From contig JAIBBR010000009.1 in assembly GCA_019694575.1 (NCBI GenBank), positions 1-64,000 on the forward strand: a stretch of 64,000 nt of DNA, given 5' to 3'. The position numbers were made by a program, and so were the translations under genes. Source of the DNA: Myxococcaceae bacterium. Lineage in GTDB: Bacteria; Myxococcota; Myxococcia; Myxococcales; Myxococcaceae. The notes beneath the pieces were generated by a model that ran no database searches, was not told where the DNA came from, and saw only the letters and a list, made by a program, of their open reading frames with translations. The number at the start of each line of letters is the position of its first letter. Position 1 is the stretch's first letter. Positions 34,256 through 42,823 of the stretch are shown in pieces.

Positions 34256-35428
34256 TTAAAATGCTGCGGAAAGACCCAAATTGACTGAGGTAACGCCCAG
34301 CGCCGCGTTGCCCAAAGCGAAGAAAGGAAAACGCACCCGCCCACGCGGGTCGAGCGGCGCCTGCGCGGTGGCCAAACCCAGCGAAATGCCGAAACGGTCG
34401 GTCAAGTCGTAGCCGGCAGAAATATTGAAAGTAGAACGGTCTGAAGTGCCGGTGCCCACGGCAATGGGGCTGCCGTCTGAGCGCGTGCCTTTCGGCGAGA
34501 ACTGGTCGACCCCAATCGTGTACTTGAACGACTTGGCCAACGAATAGCTCATCGAAAAAGTAAGCGCTTCAGTGGCCTGGTACGACAAACGAATTGAGCC
34601 GCCGATGCTGCCCGAGGTGTTGGTACCCATGACTTCGGCAAACGGGTCGTCAGGGCGGCGCACTTGCAGCAAACGGCCCTGCGCGTCGCGCGCGTCGCTG
34701 TTGCGCGCGGCTTTCACTTGGCTCACGTGAAAACCTTTGGAGCCGTTGATGGCCAGCGACACACCCACTGGGCCGAAGCTGCGGCCGGCTTTGATGCTCA
34801 CGCCCAGGTTGGTGATGGTGGTGGCAGACCAACTTTCCATCGTAATTGGCGCGGTCAGGCTGAGGCTGGGCGAGAACGAAATGCCGGTCGCCGCGTTCTT
34901 GTAGAGGCCCGGCGCACCCAGCGAAAAACGCAGGTCGGTCCAACTGAAGCGACGGGCGCTCTCGTTGTCGGGCAAGGTGTATTCATACGAGATACTGCCC
35001 ATCGCGCTCGCCGAAAGCTTGATGTCTTTGACGAAGAACGCATAGCTCGCCGACATTTCGAGGTCAGAGCCGACGTAGTCGCTGTCGACCCTGTCAGCAT
35101 AGAGAAAGGTCGGCGTAGTAACCGAGTTTCCAAGGTCGATGCCAATGTGAAAACCGGTCTTGTCGTCTTTCTCGTCTTCGCCTTTGGCGGTGACGGTGGT
35201 CGACGCAGCGGGTGAAGCGGAGGTCGGCGCAACTTGGGCGGTGGGAGGCGCTGGCGGCGTCACCGGGGTCGACGGCGACTTGGGCTCACCCTGCGCCATC
35301 TCACCACCCCGCGGGGAAGCTTTTTGTTCAGTCGCGGGTTGAAGGGGCACTTGAGCGGTCAGAACAGCGGCCAAAGCGGCCGCCGGAGCGGTGAGTGCGA
35401 TGCAGCAAGCTGCGAGGGACATCTTCAC
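34256..35428 (-). CDS. outer-membrane beta-barrel protein
   Basis: The 390-aa protein starts at GTG 35428, placed 5 nt after GGGAGG, giving a signal peptide MKMSLAACCIALTAPAAALAA. A Pro/Ala/Thr-rich linker (about residues 30-80) is followed by amphipathic strands typical of a transporter-like barrel (FHIGIDLGNSVTTPTFLYA, LTFSMSYSLAKSF, TFNISAGYDLTDRFGISLG) and a C-terminal Phe (GLSAAF), the usual barrel-assembly signal. It is first in the operon with the two giant zincins and may be their export channel or partner. The ATG at 35422 is the next candidate. Confidence 0.85.
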   Translation of the reverse strand: MKMSLAACCIALTAPAAALAAVLTAQVPLQPATEQKASPRGGEMAQGEPKSPSTPVTPPAPPTAQVAPTSASPAASTTVTAKGEDEKDDKTGFHIGIDLGNSVTTPTFLYADRVDSDYVGSDLEMSASYAFFVKDIKLSASAMGSISYEYTLPDNESARRFSWTDLRFSLGAPGLYKNAATGISFSPSLSLTAPITMESWSATTITNLGVSIKAGRSFGPVGVSLAINGSKGFHVSQVKAARNSDARDAQGRLLQVRRPDDPFAEVMGTNTSGSIGGSIRLSYQATEALTFSMSYSLAKSFKYTIGVDQFSPKGTRSDGSPIAVGTGTSDRSTFNISAGYDLTDRFGISLGLATAQAPLDPRGRVRFPFFALGNAALGVTSVNLGLSAAF

Positions 35429-35754
35429 GGTGACCTCCCTACTGATGACGACTGGCCAAATGTGAACCGCACATCTGAGCGCCCGGCCGATTAGCAAAGT
35501 TCGGACCGAAGTCGTGAATTGAATAAGGTATTTGTTTTTCTTCGCATTCCCAGCGGGTTGGGGCCAAGAAAACCCGCGCAACTGTGTCAGTGACGGCGGC
35601 GACCGTTAGAGAACTGGCCATAGACGACCGTTGAGTCGACACCAAACCGACACCTGCCAACTTGCAATGGGGAGCGACGTGCGAAACGGCACGGGGCTGT
35701 AACACAGCCTTCACGCGCGGATCAACGGCGTGTCAACAGCTTTAAGGCAGTGCG
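35429..35754 (-). promoter_or_regulatory. promoter region of the barrel/zincin operon
   Basis: A 326-bp gap of lower G+C. On the operon strand it holds a perfect inverted repeat ATGTG-AACCG-CACAT (35460-35474) about 32 bp before the start codon, and the ribosome site GGGAGG. No gene is visible; the only open frame here (minus, about 90 codons) has no supporting features. Exact -10/-35 boxes could not be assigned. Confidence 0.45.
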
Positions 35755-37152
35755 TCACGGTGCTTCAGAAGCGAGTAACCGCCGTAATCGCTGGGGGTCC
35801 ACCACCAGCCAGAACGACTTTTCGTTTGTCAGCGTCACCGCTCCCATTGCGGCGCCCTTGGGCTTTCGCACGTACTTGGCAAGGGTGTAGCTGACCTCGG
35901 CTTTGTCTTCGCCCTTGGCGCTCGAATGGTGCAGCGCCAGGTGTGCCGCATCAATGAGCACGTCTTGCGAGAGCGCTTGCCCGCGCGAAAGCGGCACCAC
36001 CACGTGCGCTCCGGCGAGGCCCCGAACGTGCAACCACACATGGTCGGGCTTGGCGTGGTGCACGGTAAGCACATCGTTACCTTTCGCCCCCTTGCCCACC
36101 CAAATCGCTTGGCCGCCGGTGCCCACATAAGAACGGTATGGAGCAGCACGCGCTTGGCGCTCCTTCGGTTTGGGCAGCGTCACCCGCGGGTTTTCGGTCA
36201 CCGCGTTTTCACCGAGTGCTTGCATCGCCTCGAGCAATGCCGCCCGCTCGCGCGCCAACACGGCGAGCCGCTCGCGCGCAATGGCCACGCCTCGCTGCAA
36301 CCGCCGGTACTGGTGAAAATGCCATTCCGCGAGCGCTTGGGGGCTCCGCTTGGGGTCGAGGCTCACGGTGCGTTGCACCACTTGGCCGTCGGGCAAGTAT
36401 TCGGTCAGCGTCACTTCGCGGGCGCCACGGGCAATGGCGTGGGCATTCTTCTTAATCAACTCACCATCGCGCAAATGCTGCAGCGCGGTTTGCTCGCGCG
36501 AGGCTTCGAGGCTCACCTTTTCGAGCGTCGCTTCGAGTTTCTTCAATTTCTTCTGCAGCGGGGCCCGGGCCGATTGCAGTGGCTGCGCCGCGGTCGCCGC
36601 GCCAAAGAGCCGTTCAGCCGCTTGGAGCAGAGGAAATGAGTCTGCCTTTGCGGGCAACAGCCGCGAGGGAGCCATTTTCGACTTCACCGCCACCAAAGGC
36701 TGCCACGCGTCACCGGCGCGAAGCGGTGCCTTGGCCTCGGAGTGCGAGAGCACCGCCACCACTCGCTCTTTGGCGTTCACCAGCGCGACGAATGCCGGCG
36801 CTGCGAGCGACACGTGCAGCGACCATTTTCCTTTCGGCGAATCGAACGTCAGCGCCACGCCGTGCGTACCGGCGTCAGCGCTTGCGCTTACCAACACCGC
36901 TTCTTTCAGCACGCTGCGCCACAAGGTCTGCGCCGGCACCGCGCTTTGCACGTTGGGCTTTTGCAGCACCACCGACAGCCGCTGCGATGAGGGCGTCACG
37001 TCGGCAAGTAACCACAGCGGGCGGCGGGCCTGGCGCAGCTCGAGCACCACCAAGGCGTAATGAGGAACATAAACTTTCTGCACGGTGGCGCCGGTGAGCA
37101 GGCGTTGCACCTCGTCGGCGACAGCTACGGCTTCAAGTGGCTGCAGACCCAT
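35755..37152 (-). CDS. NFACT/RqcH-like protein (divergent, short)
   Basis: The 465-aa protein has an N-terminal NFACT-N domain (MGLQPLEAVAVADEVQRLL), a central coiled coil (about 200-330; KKLKKLEATLEKVSLEASRE) and a C-terminal NFACT-R (DUF814) domain with YRSYVGTGGQAIWVGKGAKG and HVWLHVRG. RqcH binds stalled 50S subunits and adds alanine tails in ribosome rescue. This one is about 100 residues shorter than typical RqcH, and the conserved Asp-Arg pair of the NFACT-N domain is not seen, so tailing activity is doubtful. It probably still binds ribosomal RNA or tRNA. A small membrane protein lies 41 nt upstream. Confidence 0.8.
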   Translation of the reverse strand: MGLQPLEAVAVADEVQRLLTGATVQKVYVPHYALVVLELRQARRPLWLLADVTPSSQRLSVVLQKPNVQSAVPAQTLWRSVLKEAVLVSASADAGTHGVALTFDSPKGKWSLHVSLAAPAFVALVNAKERVVAVLSHSEAKAPLRAGDAWQPLVAVKSKMAPSRLLPAKADSFPLLQAAERLFGAATAAQPLQSARAPLQKKLKKLEATLEKVSLEASREQTALQHLRDGELIKKNAHAIARGAREVTLTEYLPDGQVVQRTVSLDPKRSPQALAEWHFHQYRRLQRGVAIARERLAVLARERAALLEAMQALGENAVTENPRVTLPKPKERQARAAPYRSYVGTGGQAIWVGKGAKGNDVLTVHHAKPDHVWLHVRGLAGAHVVVPLSRGQALSQDVLIDAAHLALHHSSAKGEDKAEVSYTLAKYVRKPKGAAMGAVTLTNEKSFWLVVDPQRLRRLLASEAP

Positions 37153-37193
37153 GTGGAGAAGGCAGTGCTACCACCAAGTCGAGTGAAGAGGGT

Positions 37194-37478
37194 TTATGGC
37201 TTGCGCCGCTCGGAGCGGGGTACTTCGTTCAGCCCGCCAAGGGCTTCTTGCGGGGCACCGAAGAGACGTCGAATCGTCGAACCGAACAGCGTCAACAACA
37301 CGGCGAGCACCGCAGCGACCAACGCGGTTGAAAACACCGCCGGCACCAAGCGACCTGGCCAGCGCTGCGGGCAGTCTCGCCCACTATCCGCATCCAGTGG
37401 GCAAAGAGTCGATGGCTCAAGCGGGACCCAAGGCGGGTTGAATGTCTCGTCAGCGTCTGGGTGCCGACGTGCTCTCAT
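37194..37478 (-). CDS. small single-span membrane protein, unknown
   Basis: A 94-aa frame with a Pro/Asp-rich N-terminus, one hydrophobic helix (VPAVFSTALVAAVLAVLLTLF, about residues 45-65) flanked by Arg, and a short cytoplasmic-like tail. It shares the strand of the RqcH-like gene and lies 41 nt upstream, so it may be its operon partner. No ribosome site was found before the ATG, and no family is recognised. Coding status rests on the clean transmembrane segment. Confidence 0.5.
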   Translation of the reverse strand: MRARRHPDADETFNPPWVPLEPSTLCPLDADSGRDCPQRWPGRLVPAVFSTALVAAVLAVLLTLFGSTIRRLFGAPQEALGGLNEVPRSERRKP

Positions 37479-37557
37479 GTCCGAAAGGGGCTTGGAAGCC
37501 TTCGTTCAGCTGTCGTACTGACGTGGAACGGCAGCGAACAAGAACTGGGTGCTGAAT

Positions 37558-37620
37558 GGTGAAAAAATTTCACCGTTTGGCTCACAGTTCAGTCGCTTGA
37601 CTGTGAGGCGGCCGCACAGT
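37558..37620. repeat. cluster of inverted repeats with alternative pairing
   Basis: GGTGAAA/TTTCACC (37558-37564, 37568-37574) is followed by CTCACAGT/ACTGTGAG (37581-37588, 37600-37607), and ACTGTG can instead pair with CACAGT (37615-37620). The last two hairpins exclude each other. They lie upstream of the small membrane-protein gene in non-coding DNA. Confidence 0.5.
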
Positions 37621-37647
37621 CACCCGAGCAAAAAATCTAAATGGCAA

Positions 37648-37881
37648 TCAAGCGCCGCACTTCGACCCGGCACCTCTCATTGGAGCCGACGCTTGAAGCG
37701 AGGCACGGAAGGACTTGAGCCCAAAGCTCACTGGAGCCGCACCCAGTGGGTCGCGGGTGATGACGGTGCCGTCGGAGCGCTGCCAGAAGCGCACCTGATC
37801 ATCGCCAGAGAGCTGATTCCACTTCATGGGGCAAGGGCGGGCCAGCTTCAGCACTCCGAGCTCACGCATGTCGCAAGGCAT
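37648..37881 (-). pseudogene. remnant of a myxobacterial zinc-ribbon-like protein, internally deleted
   Basis: The frame reads MPCDMRELGVLKLARPCP..W..LSGDDQVRFW then QRSDGTVITRD. In myxobacterial proteins of this kind CP..W..L.GDD.VRFC is followed by a second CxxC/YNLS section of about 35 residues before the R-x-DGTV-x-TRDC motif. Here the two are fused and Cys is replaced (VRFW, TRDP), so the middle is lost. It reads on into the tail of the ligase fragment and has no start signal of its own. It is called a pseudogene from motif loss; the parent family is recalled from knowledge, not searched. Confidence 0.5.
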
Positions 37882-37928
37882 GGTCGAAGTGTCACAGAGC
37901 GGAGTACGGGGCGATATCGGCCATCGCG

Positions 37929-38055
37929 TCGGGCGAAAACAGTCGCCCTGCAAAAAGTCAAAGCGCACTTCGCACACCAACTGGCGCCCTGCCTTGGCCG
38001 ATGCTCTCGCCGCCTTCGTACGCAGCTACTTTTTCTTTCAGCTCGCGCTTCTGCC
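37929..38055 (-). pseudogene. broken duplicate of the 3' part of the neighbouring DNA ligase gene
   Basis: Translated on the minus strand this gives QKRELKEKVAAYEGGESIGQGR and, in another frame, LVCEVRFDFLQGDCFR. The intact ligase has QKRELKVKVAAYEGGESFGQGR and LVCEVRFDYLQGDRFR. The DNA is nearly identical to 38357-38405 and 38471-38538, with about 65 bp deleted between the two blocks, which shifts the frame. Everything before and after the match differs. It is therefore a partial tandem duplication that has decayed. Confidence 0.8.
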
Positions 38056-38067
38056 GAACGTTGCAGC

Positions 38068-38113
38068 GGGCGTGTGAGTTTATCGTCATATAGAGCGATA
38101 AGTCTTCACGCCC
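38068..38113. repeat. imperfect long palindrome at the edge of the ligase duplicate
   Basis: GGGCGTG (38068-38074) and CACGCCC (38107-38113) are perfect outer arms, and TTATCG (38080-38085) pairs with CGATAA (38096-38101) inside. The element begins about 13 bp after the last ligase-like base of the broken copy, at the duplication breakpoint. Confidence 0.5.
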
Positions 38114-38160
38114 TCGCGAAAGGTACCCACTTGACCTTCCAATTCGGTGCGATGCGAGGC

Positions 38161-38230
38161 TTGCATCAGCGTGTACGTGGCGATGATAGGCAATATCGCC
38201 ATCGCGAGGTCGGTCAGACGGCTGATGCAA
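38161..38230. repeat. nested inverted repeat spanning the ligase stop
   Basis: TTGCATCAGC (38161-38170) and GCTGATGCAA (38221-38230) are perfect 10-bp arms; inside, TGGCGAT (38178-38184) pairs with ATCGCCA (38195-38201). The right arm lies in the last codons of the ligase. The structure resembles a small non-autonomous element or a folded RNA end; no T-run supports a simple terminator. Confidence 0.5.
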
Positions 38231-39269
38231 CAGGCGACGGCTGAGCCAGCGCAACCACCGCGTCGAGCGAAAACAAGTTCGGCGGCAACAGTTGCCCATA
38301 GCGGCAGTCTTTGGGCGGCTTGTCGACGCGCCAGCGCACGAAGGTGGCTCCGTGGCGAAAACGGTCACCCTGCAAATAGTCAAAGCGCACTTCGCACACC
38401 AACTCGGGGCGAAGCGGAGTCCAGCTCAGGTCTTTGCCGGCGCTCCACCGGCTCGGCGCGCCCGGAGTTCTGCCTTGGCCGAAGCTTTCGCCGCCTTCAT
38501 ACGCAGCCACTTTTACTTTCAGCTCGCGCTTCTGCTTGGCGGTGAAAGAAGACGTGTGGCCAACATGGTGCAGCACGCCGGCTTCGTCATAGAGACCCAG
38601 GAGCAGCGCGCCCACGGTGCCCGGCGTCTTGCCGTCACGGTAACCGCCCACCACGCAATCAGCGGTGCGGCCGTGCTTGATTTTGGTCATCACCCGCTCA
38701 CCCGGCAGGTACGGCAGCTGCTCGCTTCGGGCGATGATGCCGTCTAACCCCGCACCTTCGAATTGCTCGAACCACTGTTTCGCCGTCGCCACGTCATGCG
38801 TCTGCGGAGTGGGAAAAATGTCTTTCGTCACCGGCACCTGTTTGAGCAGCTCGACGCGGCGCTCGACGAAAGGCCGTTGCCGCCAATCGACGTCGTTCAC
38901 GGCCAACAAGTCGAAGGCGACGAAGTGCGCGGGAATTTCGCCCGATAACTTTTTCACCCGTGACGCCGCGGGGTGCAGTCGCATTTGCAGCGCATCGAAG
39001 TTGAGCCCGTGCGCACCGGTGATGAACAGCTCGCCGTCGAGCACCAGAGAGCCCTTTAAGTCACGCTTTAGAAATTCGACCACTTCGGGGAAGTAGCGCT
39101 GCAGCGGCAAGCTGTTGCGGCTTGAGATGATGACGTCATCGCCCTCTTTGAAAATGAGGGCGCGAAAGCCGTCCCACTTGGGCTCGTAACAGATGCCTTC
39201 ACCGGTCGGAATGTCGTCTGCAGCCTGAGCGAGCATCGGCTCGAGAGGCGGCGCGAAAGGCAATGCCAT
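38214..39269 (-). CDS. ATP-dependent DNA ligase (LigC/LigD-ligase type)
   Basis: The 351-aa enzyme has the nucleotidyltransferase motifs: I, EPKWDGFRAL with the adenylated Lys; III, LVLDGELFI; IV, GLDGIIAR; V, VMTKIKHGRTADCVVGGY. An OB domain follows to the end. Size and sequence resemble the stand-alone ligases related to LigD, which seal breaks in non-homologous end joining or base excision repair. No ku or ligD polymerase gene is visible in the window. A broken copy of its 3' region lies just downstream, and its stop codon is inside a nested palindrome. Confidence 0.93.
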   Translation of the reverse strand: MALPFAPPLEPMLAQAADDIPTGEGICYEPKWDGFRALIFKEGDDVIISSRNSLPLQRYFPEVVEFLKRDLKGSLVLDGELFITGAHGLNFDALQMRLHPAASRVKKLSGEIPAHFVAFDLLAVNDVDWRQRPFVERRVELLKQVPVTKDIFPTPQTHDVATAKQWFEQFEGAGLDGIIARSEQLPYLPGERVMTKIKHGRTADCVVGGYRDGKTPGTVGALLLGLYDEAGVLHHVGHTSSFTAKQKRELKVKVAAYEGGESFGQGRTPGAPSRWSAGKDLSWTPLRPELVCEVRFDYLQGDRFRHGATFVRWRVDKPPKDCRYGQLLPPNLFSLDAVVALAQPSPVASAV

Positions 39270-39305
39270 GGTGCGGGCAGTATCGGCTTGAAAGCGCGGC
39301 GAAAG

Positions 39306-41330
39306 CTACTTCGGGCTGACCTGCAGCTTTTTCATCATTGCGTCATTGACCAAGTCGGGGAACTCAACGTGAAGCCGGCGCACCAAGTCATCGTTGAGCG
39401 AGCCACGCAGCGTCGAGATGTTTCTGGGAAGGAGCAGTTTGCCCACTGTTTGGCGCAGTACACCGGCTGTCTGGGGATCAATCGGCGTTCTCTCCGGAAG
39501 GCCGGCAAAGAAATCCTCCAACTCTCTAATGGCGATCGTGGCGTTGAAGTTAAAGGGACCGTTATTAAAACCAAAGCCGCCTATGTACGGGGGCACCAGC
39601 TGCGCCGCGTACCCTGCGAGACCCATCGGATAATAGGGGCCACCATACTGACGGCCTCCAGATCGCAACATCAACTCTTGCTGCACTCTCGTAAATACAG
39701 CGGCATTTTGCGCAATAGCGAGCTGCTGTTCCGGTAAAGGGTAAGAGCTCGAGGGCGGTAGAGGCACGGGAGCCTCTTGCACGGGCGGCCTCGACGGTAT
39801 GGGCGGTTGCGCCGCGGGCGGTGGAGCGGCAGGCACCACTGTTTGCGCGGGTGGCTGAGATTTGGCAGCAGTCGGAGGGGAACTCACTGAGCTGGCCTGT
39901 TGTGTTTCGTTGGGCAACACATTTGGCAAGGCGCCTGAGCCCGAGCTGATCAGTTTTTGAAATTCAGCACGCACACCATTCAGCGCCGCTTGGTTCGCCG
40001 GGTCTTGCATCACGCTGGAAAGAACTGGCCGCAGCTGCTGTTTCAAGCCTTCGACGAAATGTGCCTTGAAGCCCTCGCGTGCACTAGGAGGGACCTTTTC
40101 AAGAACCGCTTTGAGATTCGAATCAGTCTCTGCCAGCTCATTGGTGTGCTTGAGCAGCCACGCTTCGGCAATCAAATCATCAATGATGCCGGGCCGGAGC
40201 GCAGTAAGCGCTCCGGGAGCTACTGTTGTTTGTGGAGCAACAGCCGCGGGAACACTCGCCTGAGACGCCTCAGGCGCAACAGTCGGCTGCGTTTCCGTGC
40301 TTGCGTCTTGGGGCTTAGGTTCTTCGGCGGGTTCATCATCAATCGACTCCTCGGAATTCCCCTCGTCCGTTTCGGTCACTCCGGCTTGAAGGTCTTTCAA
40401 CGCTTCAATCCGGGAACTTACCTGCTGTTCGCGTGCGGCCATTTCATCAGTCACTGCGAGTGAAGCCGCGCCGGCGATGCTAGCTATCGTTTCACGAGAC
40501 GGTGGACCCGACGGTACTTTCACCAGCGCTTTTCCGGTTTCATCCTCGGGAACAGGTTCAGCGGGCGTCTTTGTGGCATCGAGCTCATCTGCGACCAATG
40601 GCTCGCCGGGCGTTTGCATGAGCGGCTCGGCTGTAGCTGCCTTCTTCACTTGAGCAACTGGGTTCCGAACAAACGCCGCTGTGTATTGCTTAATCTGTTC
40701 AGCCGTCGCGTGCTGGAACGCTTCCTCAACCTGCGCCTCATGCTGTGATGGCCCTTCAGACAACCTGGCCTCTGCCTTAGCGACTAACTGCTCTTTCACG
40801 GCTTTGAGCTTTTGCAGCGCTTCATCTAACCGGGTGGGAGGCGGATCACCTTCGCCGGCATGAATCAATGCCGCTTCAATGGTCACCAACTGTGAAGTGA
40901 GCACCTGCTTGGGCTGATCAAGCTGCGGTAGCTGCTCAAGCTGCCCCAGCGCACTTTCAACGATGTTGTTGTTGTGCTGTTGAATCGCGCTGTTCGTTTC
41001 CTGCGCCGAAACTGCGGGCGCCTCAGCCGGGGCTTTGGCTTGCCACCCCGTGTTGGGAATGCGCACTTCGTCATTGGGATAAATTCGGCGCCCGTCTGGA
41101 AAGCGGCCGGGCCCGGTGGTGAGCCCAGGGTTCGCTTTGAGCAACACGCTCAATGGCACCGAATTGCCTTTCGCAATGCGGTCTGCCGTATCTCCCGGCT
41201 TGACCTTGACGACCTTCTCGTCAGCGGAAACATCGGTCAGCTTCACCAACGTGTATTTCGGAGCGCGCGCTGCGGGCGAATTGGGAGCACCCATCGGAGC
41301 GCCGGGGTTTTTGACTTTGACGTCGGCCAT
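39306..41330 (-). CDS. LysM-domain protein, long low-complexity protein
   Basis: The 674-aa protein has an N-terminal LysM domain (about residues 40-95; VVKVKPGDTADRIAKGNSVP and NPGLTTGPGRFPDGR), which binds peptidoglycan or similar glycans. Most of the rest is acidic, Ala/Pro/Gln-rich and probably disordered or helical, with a Pro-rich segment near 500-560 and an Asn/Phe/Gly-rich patch (YIGGFGFNNGPFNFN) near 600. No signal peptide is seen, so it may reach the wall by another route or act in the cytoplasm. GAGGGCGG precedes the ATG. Function unknown beyond LysM. Confidence 0.8.
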   Translation of the reverse strand: MADVKVKNPGAPMGAPNSPAARAPKYTLVKLTDVSADEKVVKVKPGDTADRIAKGNSVPLSVLLKANPGLTTGPGRFPDGRRIYPNDEVRIPNTGWQAKAPAEAPAVSAQETNSAIQQHNNNIVESALGQLEQLPQLDQPKQVLTSQLVTIEAALIHAGEGDPPPTRLDEALQKLKAVKEQLVAKAEARLSEGPSQHEAQVEEAFQHATAEQIKQYTAAFVRNPVAQVKKAATAEPLMQTPGEPLVADELDATKTPAEPVPEDETGKALVKVPSGPPSRETIASIAGAASLAVTDEMAAREQQVSSRIEALKDLQAGVTETDEGNSEESIDDEPAEEPKPQDASTETQPTVAPEASQASVPAAVAPQTTVAPGALTALRPGIIDDLIAEAWLLKHTNELAETDSNLKAVLEKVPPSAREGFKAHFVEGLKQQLRPVLSSVMQDPANQAALNGVRAEFQKLISSGSGALPNVLPNETQQASSVSSPPTAAKSQPPAQTVVPAAPPPAAQPPIPSRPPVQEAPVPLPPSSSYPLPEQQLAIAQNAAVFTRVQQELMLRSGGRQYGGPYYPMGLAGYAAQLVPPYIGGFGFNNGPFNFNATIAIRELEDFFAGLPERTPIDPQTAGVLRQTVGKLLLPRNISTLRGSLNDDLVRRLHVEFPDLVNDAMMKKLQVSPK

Positions 41331-41467
41331 GATCAACCGCCCTCAAGAAAAAAGGTAAAACCTGACGTGACTGTAACCCCACGCTGCCAAGTCACCGCCA
41401 AACGTCAAACCCAAATTTCTCAAGAAGTTGGACTGTTTCTCATGCCCAAGCGGCTAACCAATTGGCG

Positions 41468-42823
41468 TCATTCGCCGCCACCGCAGGCCACAATCAAGAA
41501 CTCCACCCGGCCCTTCTTCGACTTGTCGATGGGTTGGGTGTCTCCATAGCCCTTGGCCTCGAGCCGCGCTGCCGCCACGCCCTTCGCCACCAGCACCCGC
41601 TTCACCACATTGGCGCGATCATCAGACAGCTTCTGGCTGGCTTTCTTGTTGGCCATCGGCTCGGTGTGCGCCTCGACACGCACACAAATGCGTTTGCGGT
41701 CTTGCATCGCCTGGGCGACTTCGCCGAGCAACCCTTGCGACGCGACGAGCAGCACCGCTTTTTTCGGCGCAAAAGCCACCGCGGCCGCTGTTTCCAACTT
41801 TGAATCAGTCACCGTGACCCGGCTGTACTTCGGGCAACCGTTGAGCTCGGGCACGCCCGGTTTGTCTGGGCACGCATCGAACTTGTTGGCCACCGTGTCA
41901 CCGTCGGTGTCGGGGCATCCGCGCGCCTTGGGGCTGCCGGCCACATTCGGGCACGCGTCTTTCACGTCGGGCACCGTGTCGTTGTCGTTGTCCACGTCGG
42001 GACAACCGTCTTGGTCTTCGAAGTTGTCTTTGTCTTCTGGCTCCAAGGGGCACTTGTCGGCCGCCCCCACGATGCCGTCGCCATCTTCGTCTTTCGCGGG
42101 GCACCCGTTGTTCGCCAACGTGCCCGGCTCGCGCCTACACGTGTCAACATCGTCAGGTACGCCGTCGCCATCGCTGTCGGGGTTGCAGGCAGGGTCGCCT
42201 TCGCGGCACGGCGCCACTTCGACCACCGTGTTGTCGCTGGTGTGCTCTACCCGCGCGTGCTGCGTCAAACCGGGCGTGAGCTCGAACGACAAACCAAAGG
42301 TGAGCATTTTCGCGTCGGCCGTGGTGGCGCCCACCGCTTGGTCCAACCCCAGCACGTGCTGGTAACGCGCGTACGGGCCTAACCAAAACGGAACATCAGC
42401 TGACCAGCGAAAGAGCACTCCTGCGGCACCGGCAATGCTGGCGCGGTTCAAAGGCCCGGTGCGAAAATAGTGGCCGTCGGCTTCGACCCAGGGAGAAATC
42501 AGGTTCGCGAACATCGGCCGCTTCAACCGCACGCCTGCGCCCGCGAAGAGGCCGGTGCCTGCTTGAGCCAAACCGCTCGACGCTGAAGGAGGCAGGTACA
42601 AATAGCCTCCTTGCAAATGCACGTCGACGAATGAGCCCAGGCTCATGCCCAAAGTGAGCGCCCCTTGACCGCCGAGCCCAAAATATTGGTTCTGTGGAGC
42701 GCCCAGGGCCATCGCCCCGCCACCTTCTAAACGGACACTCAACGTTTGAGCCGCGGCACCGACCGACGTGGTCAACGCGGCGAAAATGAGCCACGCGCGC
42801 AAGGCGCCCCCTTTGCAGTACAT
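41468..42823 (-). CDS. OmpA-family outer-membrane protein with TSP3 repeats
   Basis: A 451-aa protein with signal peptide (residues 1-25, ending GAAAQ), an N-terminal eight-stranded-barrel-like region (about 25-205), four calcium-binding thrombospondin type 3 repeats (DSDGDGVPDDVDTC, DEDGDGIVGAADKC and two more) and a C-terminal OmpA peptidoglycan-binding domain (VRVEAHTEPMANKKASQKLSDDRA, KGYGDTQPI). This is the usual myxobacterial OmpA layout that ties the outer membrane to the wall. The ATG at 42823 fits the signal; no ribosome site is obvious. Confidence 0.92.
   Translation of the reverse strand: MYCKGGALRAWLIFAALTTSVGAAAQTLSVRLEGGGAMALGAPQNQYFGLGGQGALTLGMSLGSFVDVHLQGGYLYLPPSASSGLAQAGTGLFAGAGVRLKRPMFANLISPWVEADGHYFRTGPLNRASIAGAAGVLFRWSADVPFWLGPYARYQHVLGLDQAVGATTADAKMLTFGLSFELTPGLTQHARVEHTSDNTVVEVAPCREGDPACNPDSDGDGVPDDVDTCRREPGTLANNGCPAKDEDGDGIVGAADKCPLEPEDKDNFEDQDGCPDVDNDNDTVPDVKDACPNVAGSPKARGCPDTDGDTVANKFDACPDKPGVPELNGCPKYSRVTVTDSKLETAAAVAFAPKKAVLLVASQGLLGEVAQAMQDRKRICVRVEAHTEPMANKKASQKLSDDRANVVKRVLVAKGVAAARLEAKGYGDTQPIDKSKKGRVEFLIVACGGGE

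Noticed and set aside
35640-35670. TTGGCAGGTGTCGG on the minus strand upstream of the barrel operon as a sigma-54 site
   Set aside because: The -12 GC is missing at the required 10-nt distance from the GG.
37549-38244. Plus-strand 231-codon frame across the debris region
   Set aside because: It runs opposite the ligase copy and remnant, crosses palindromes and has no start signal or domain.
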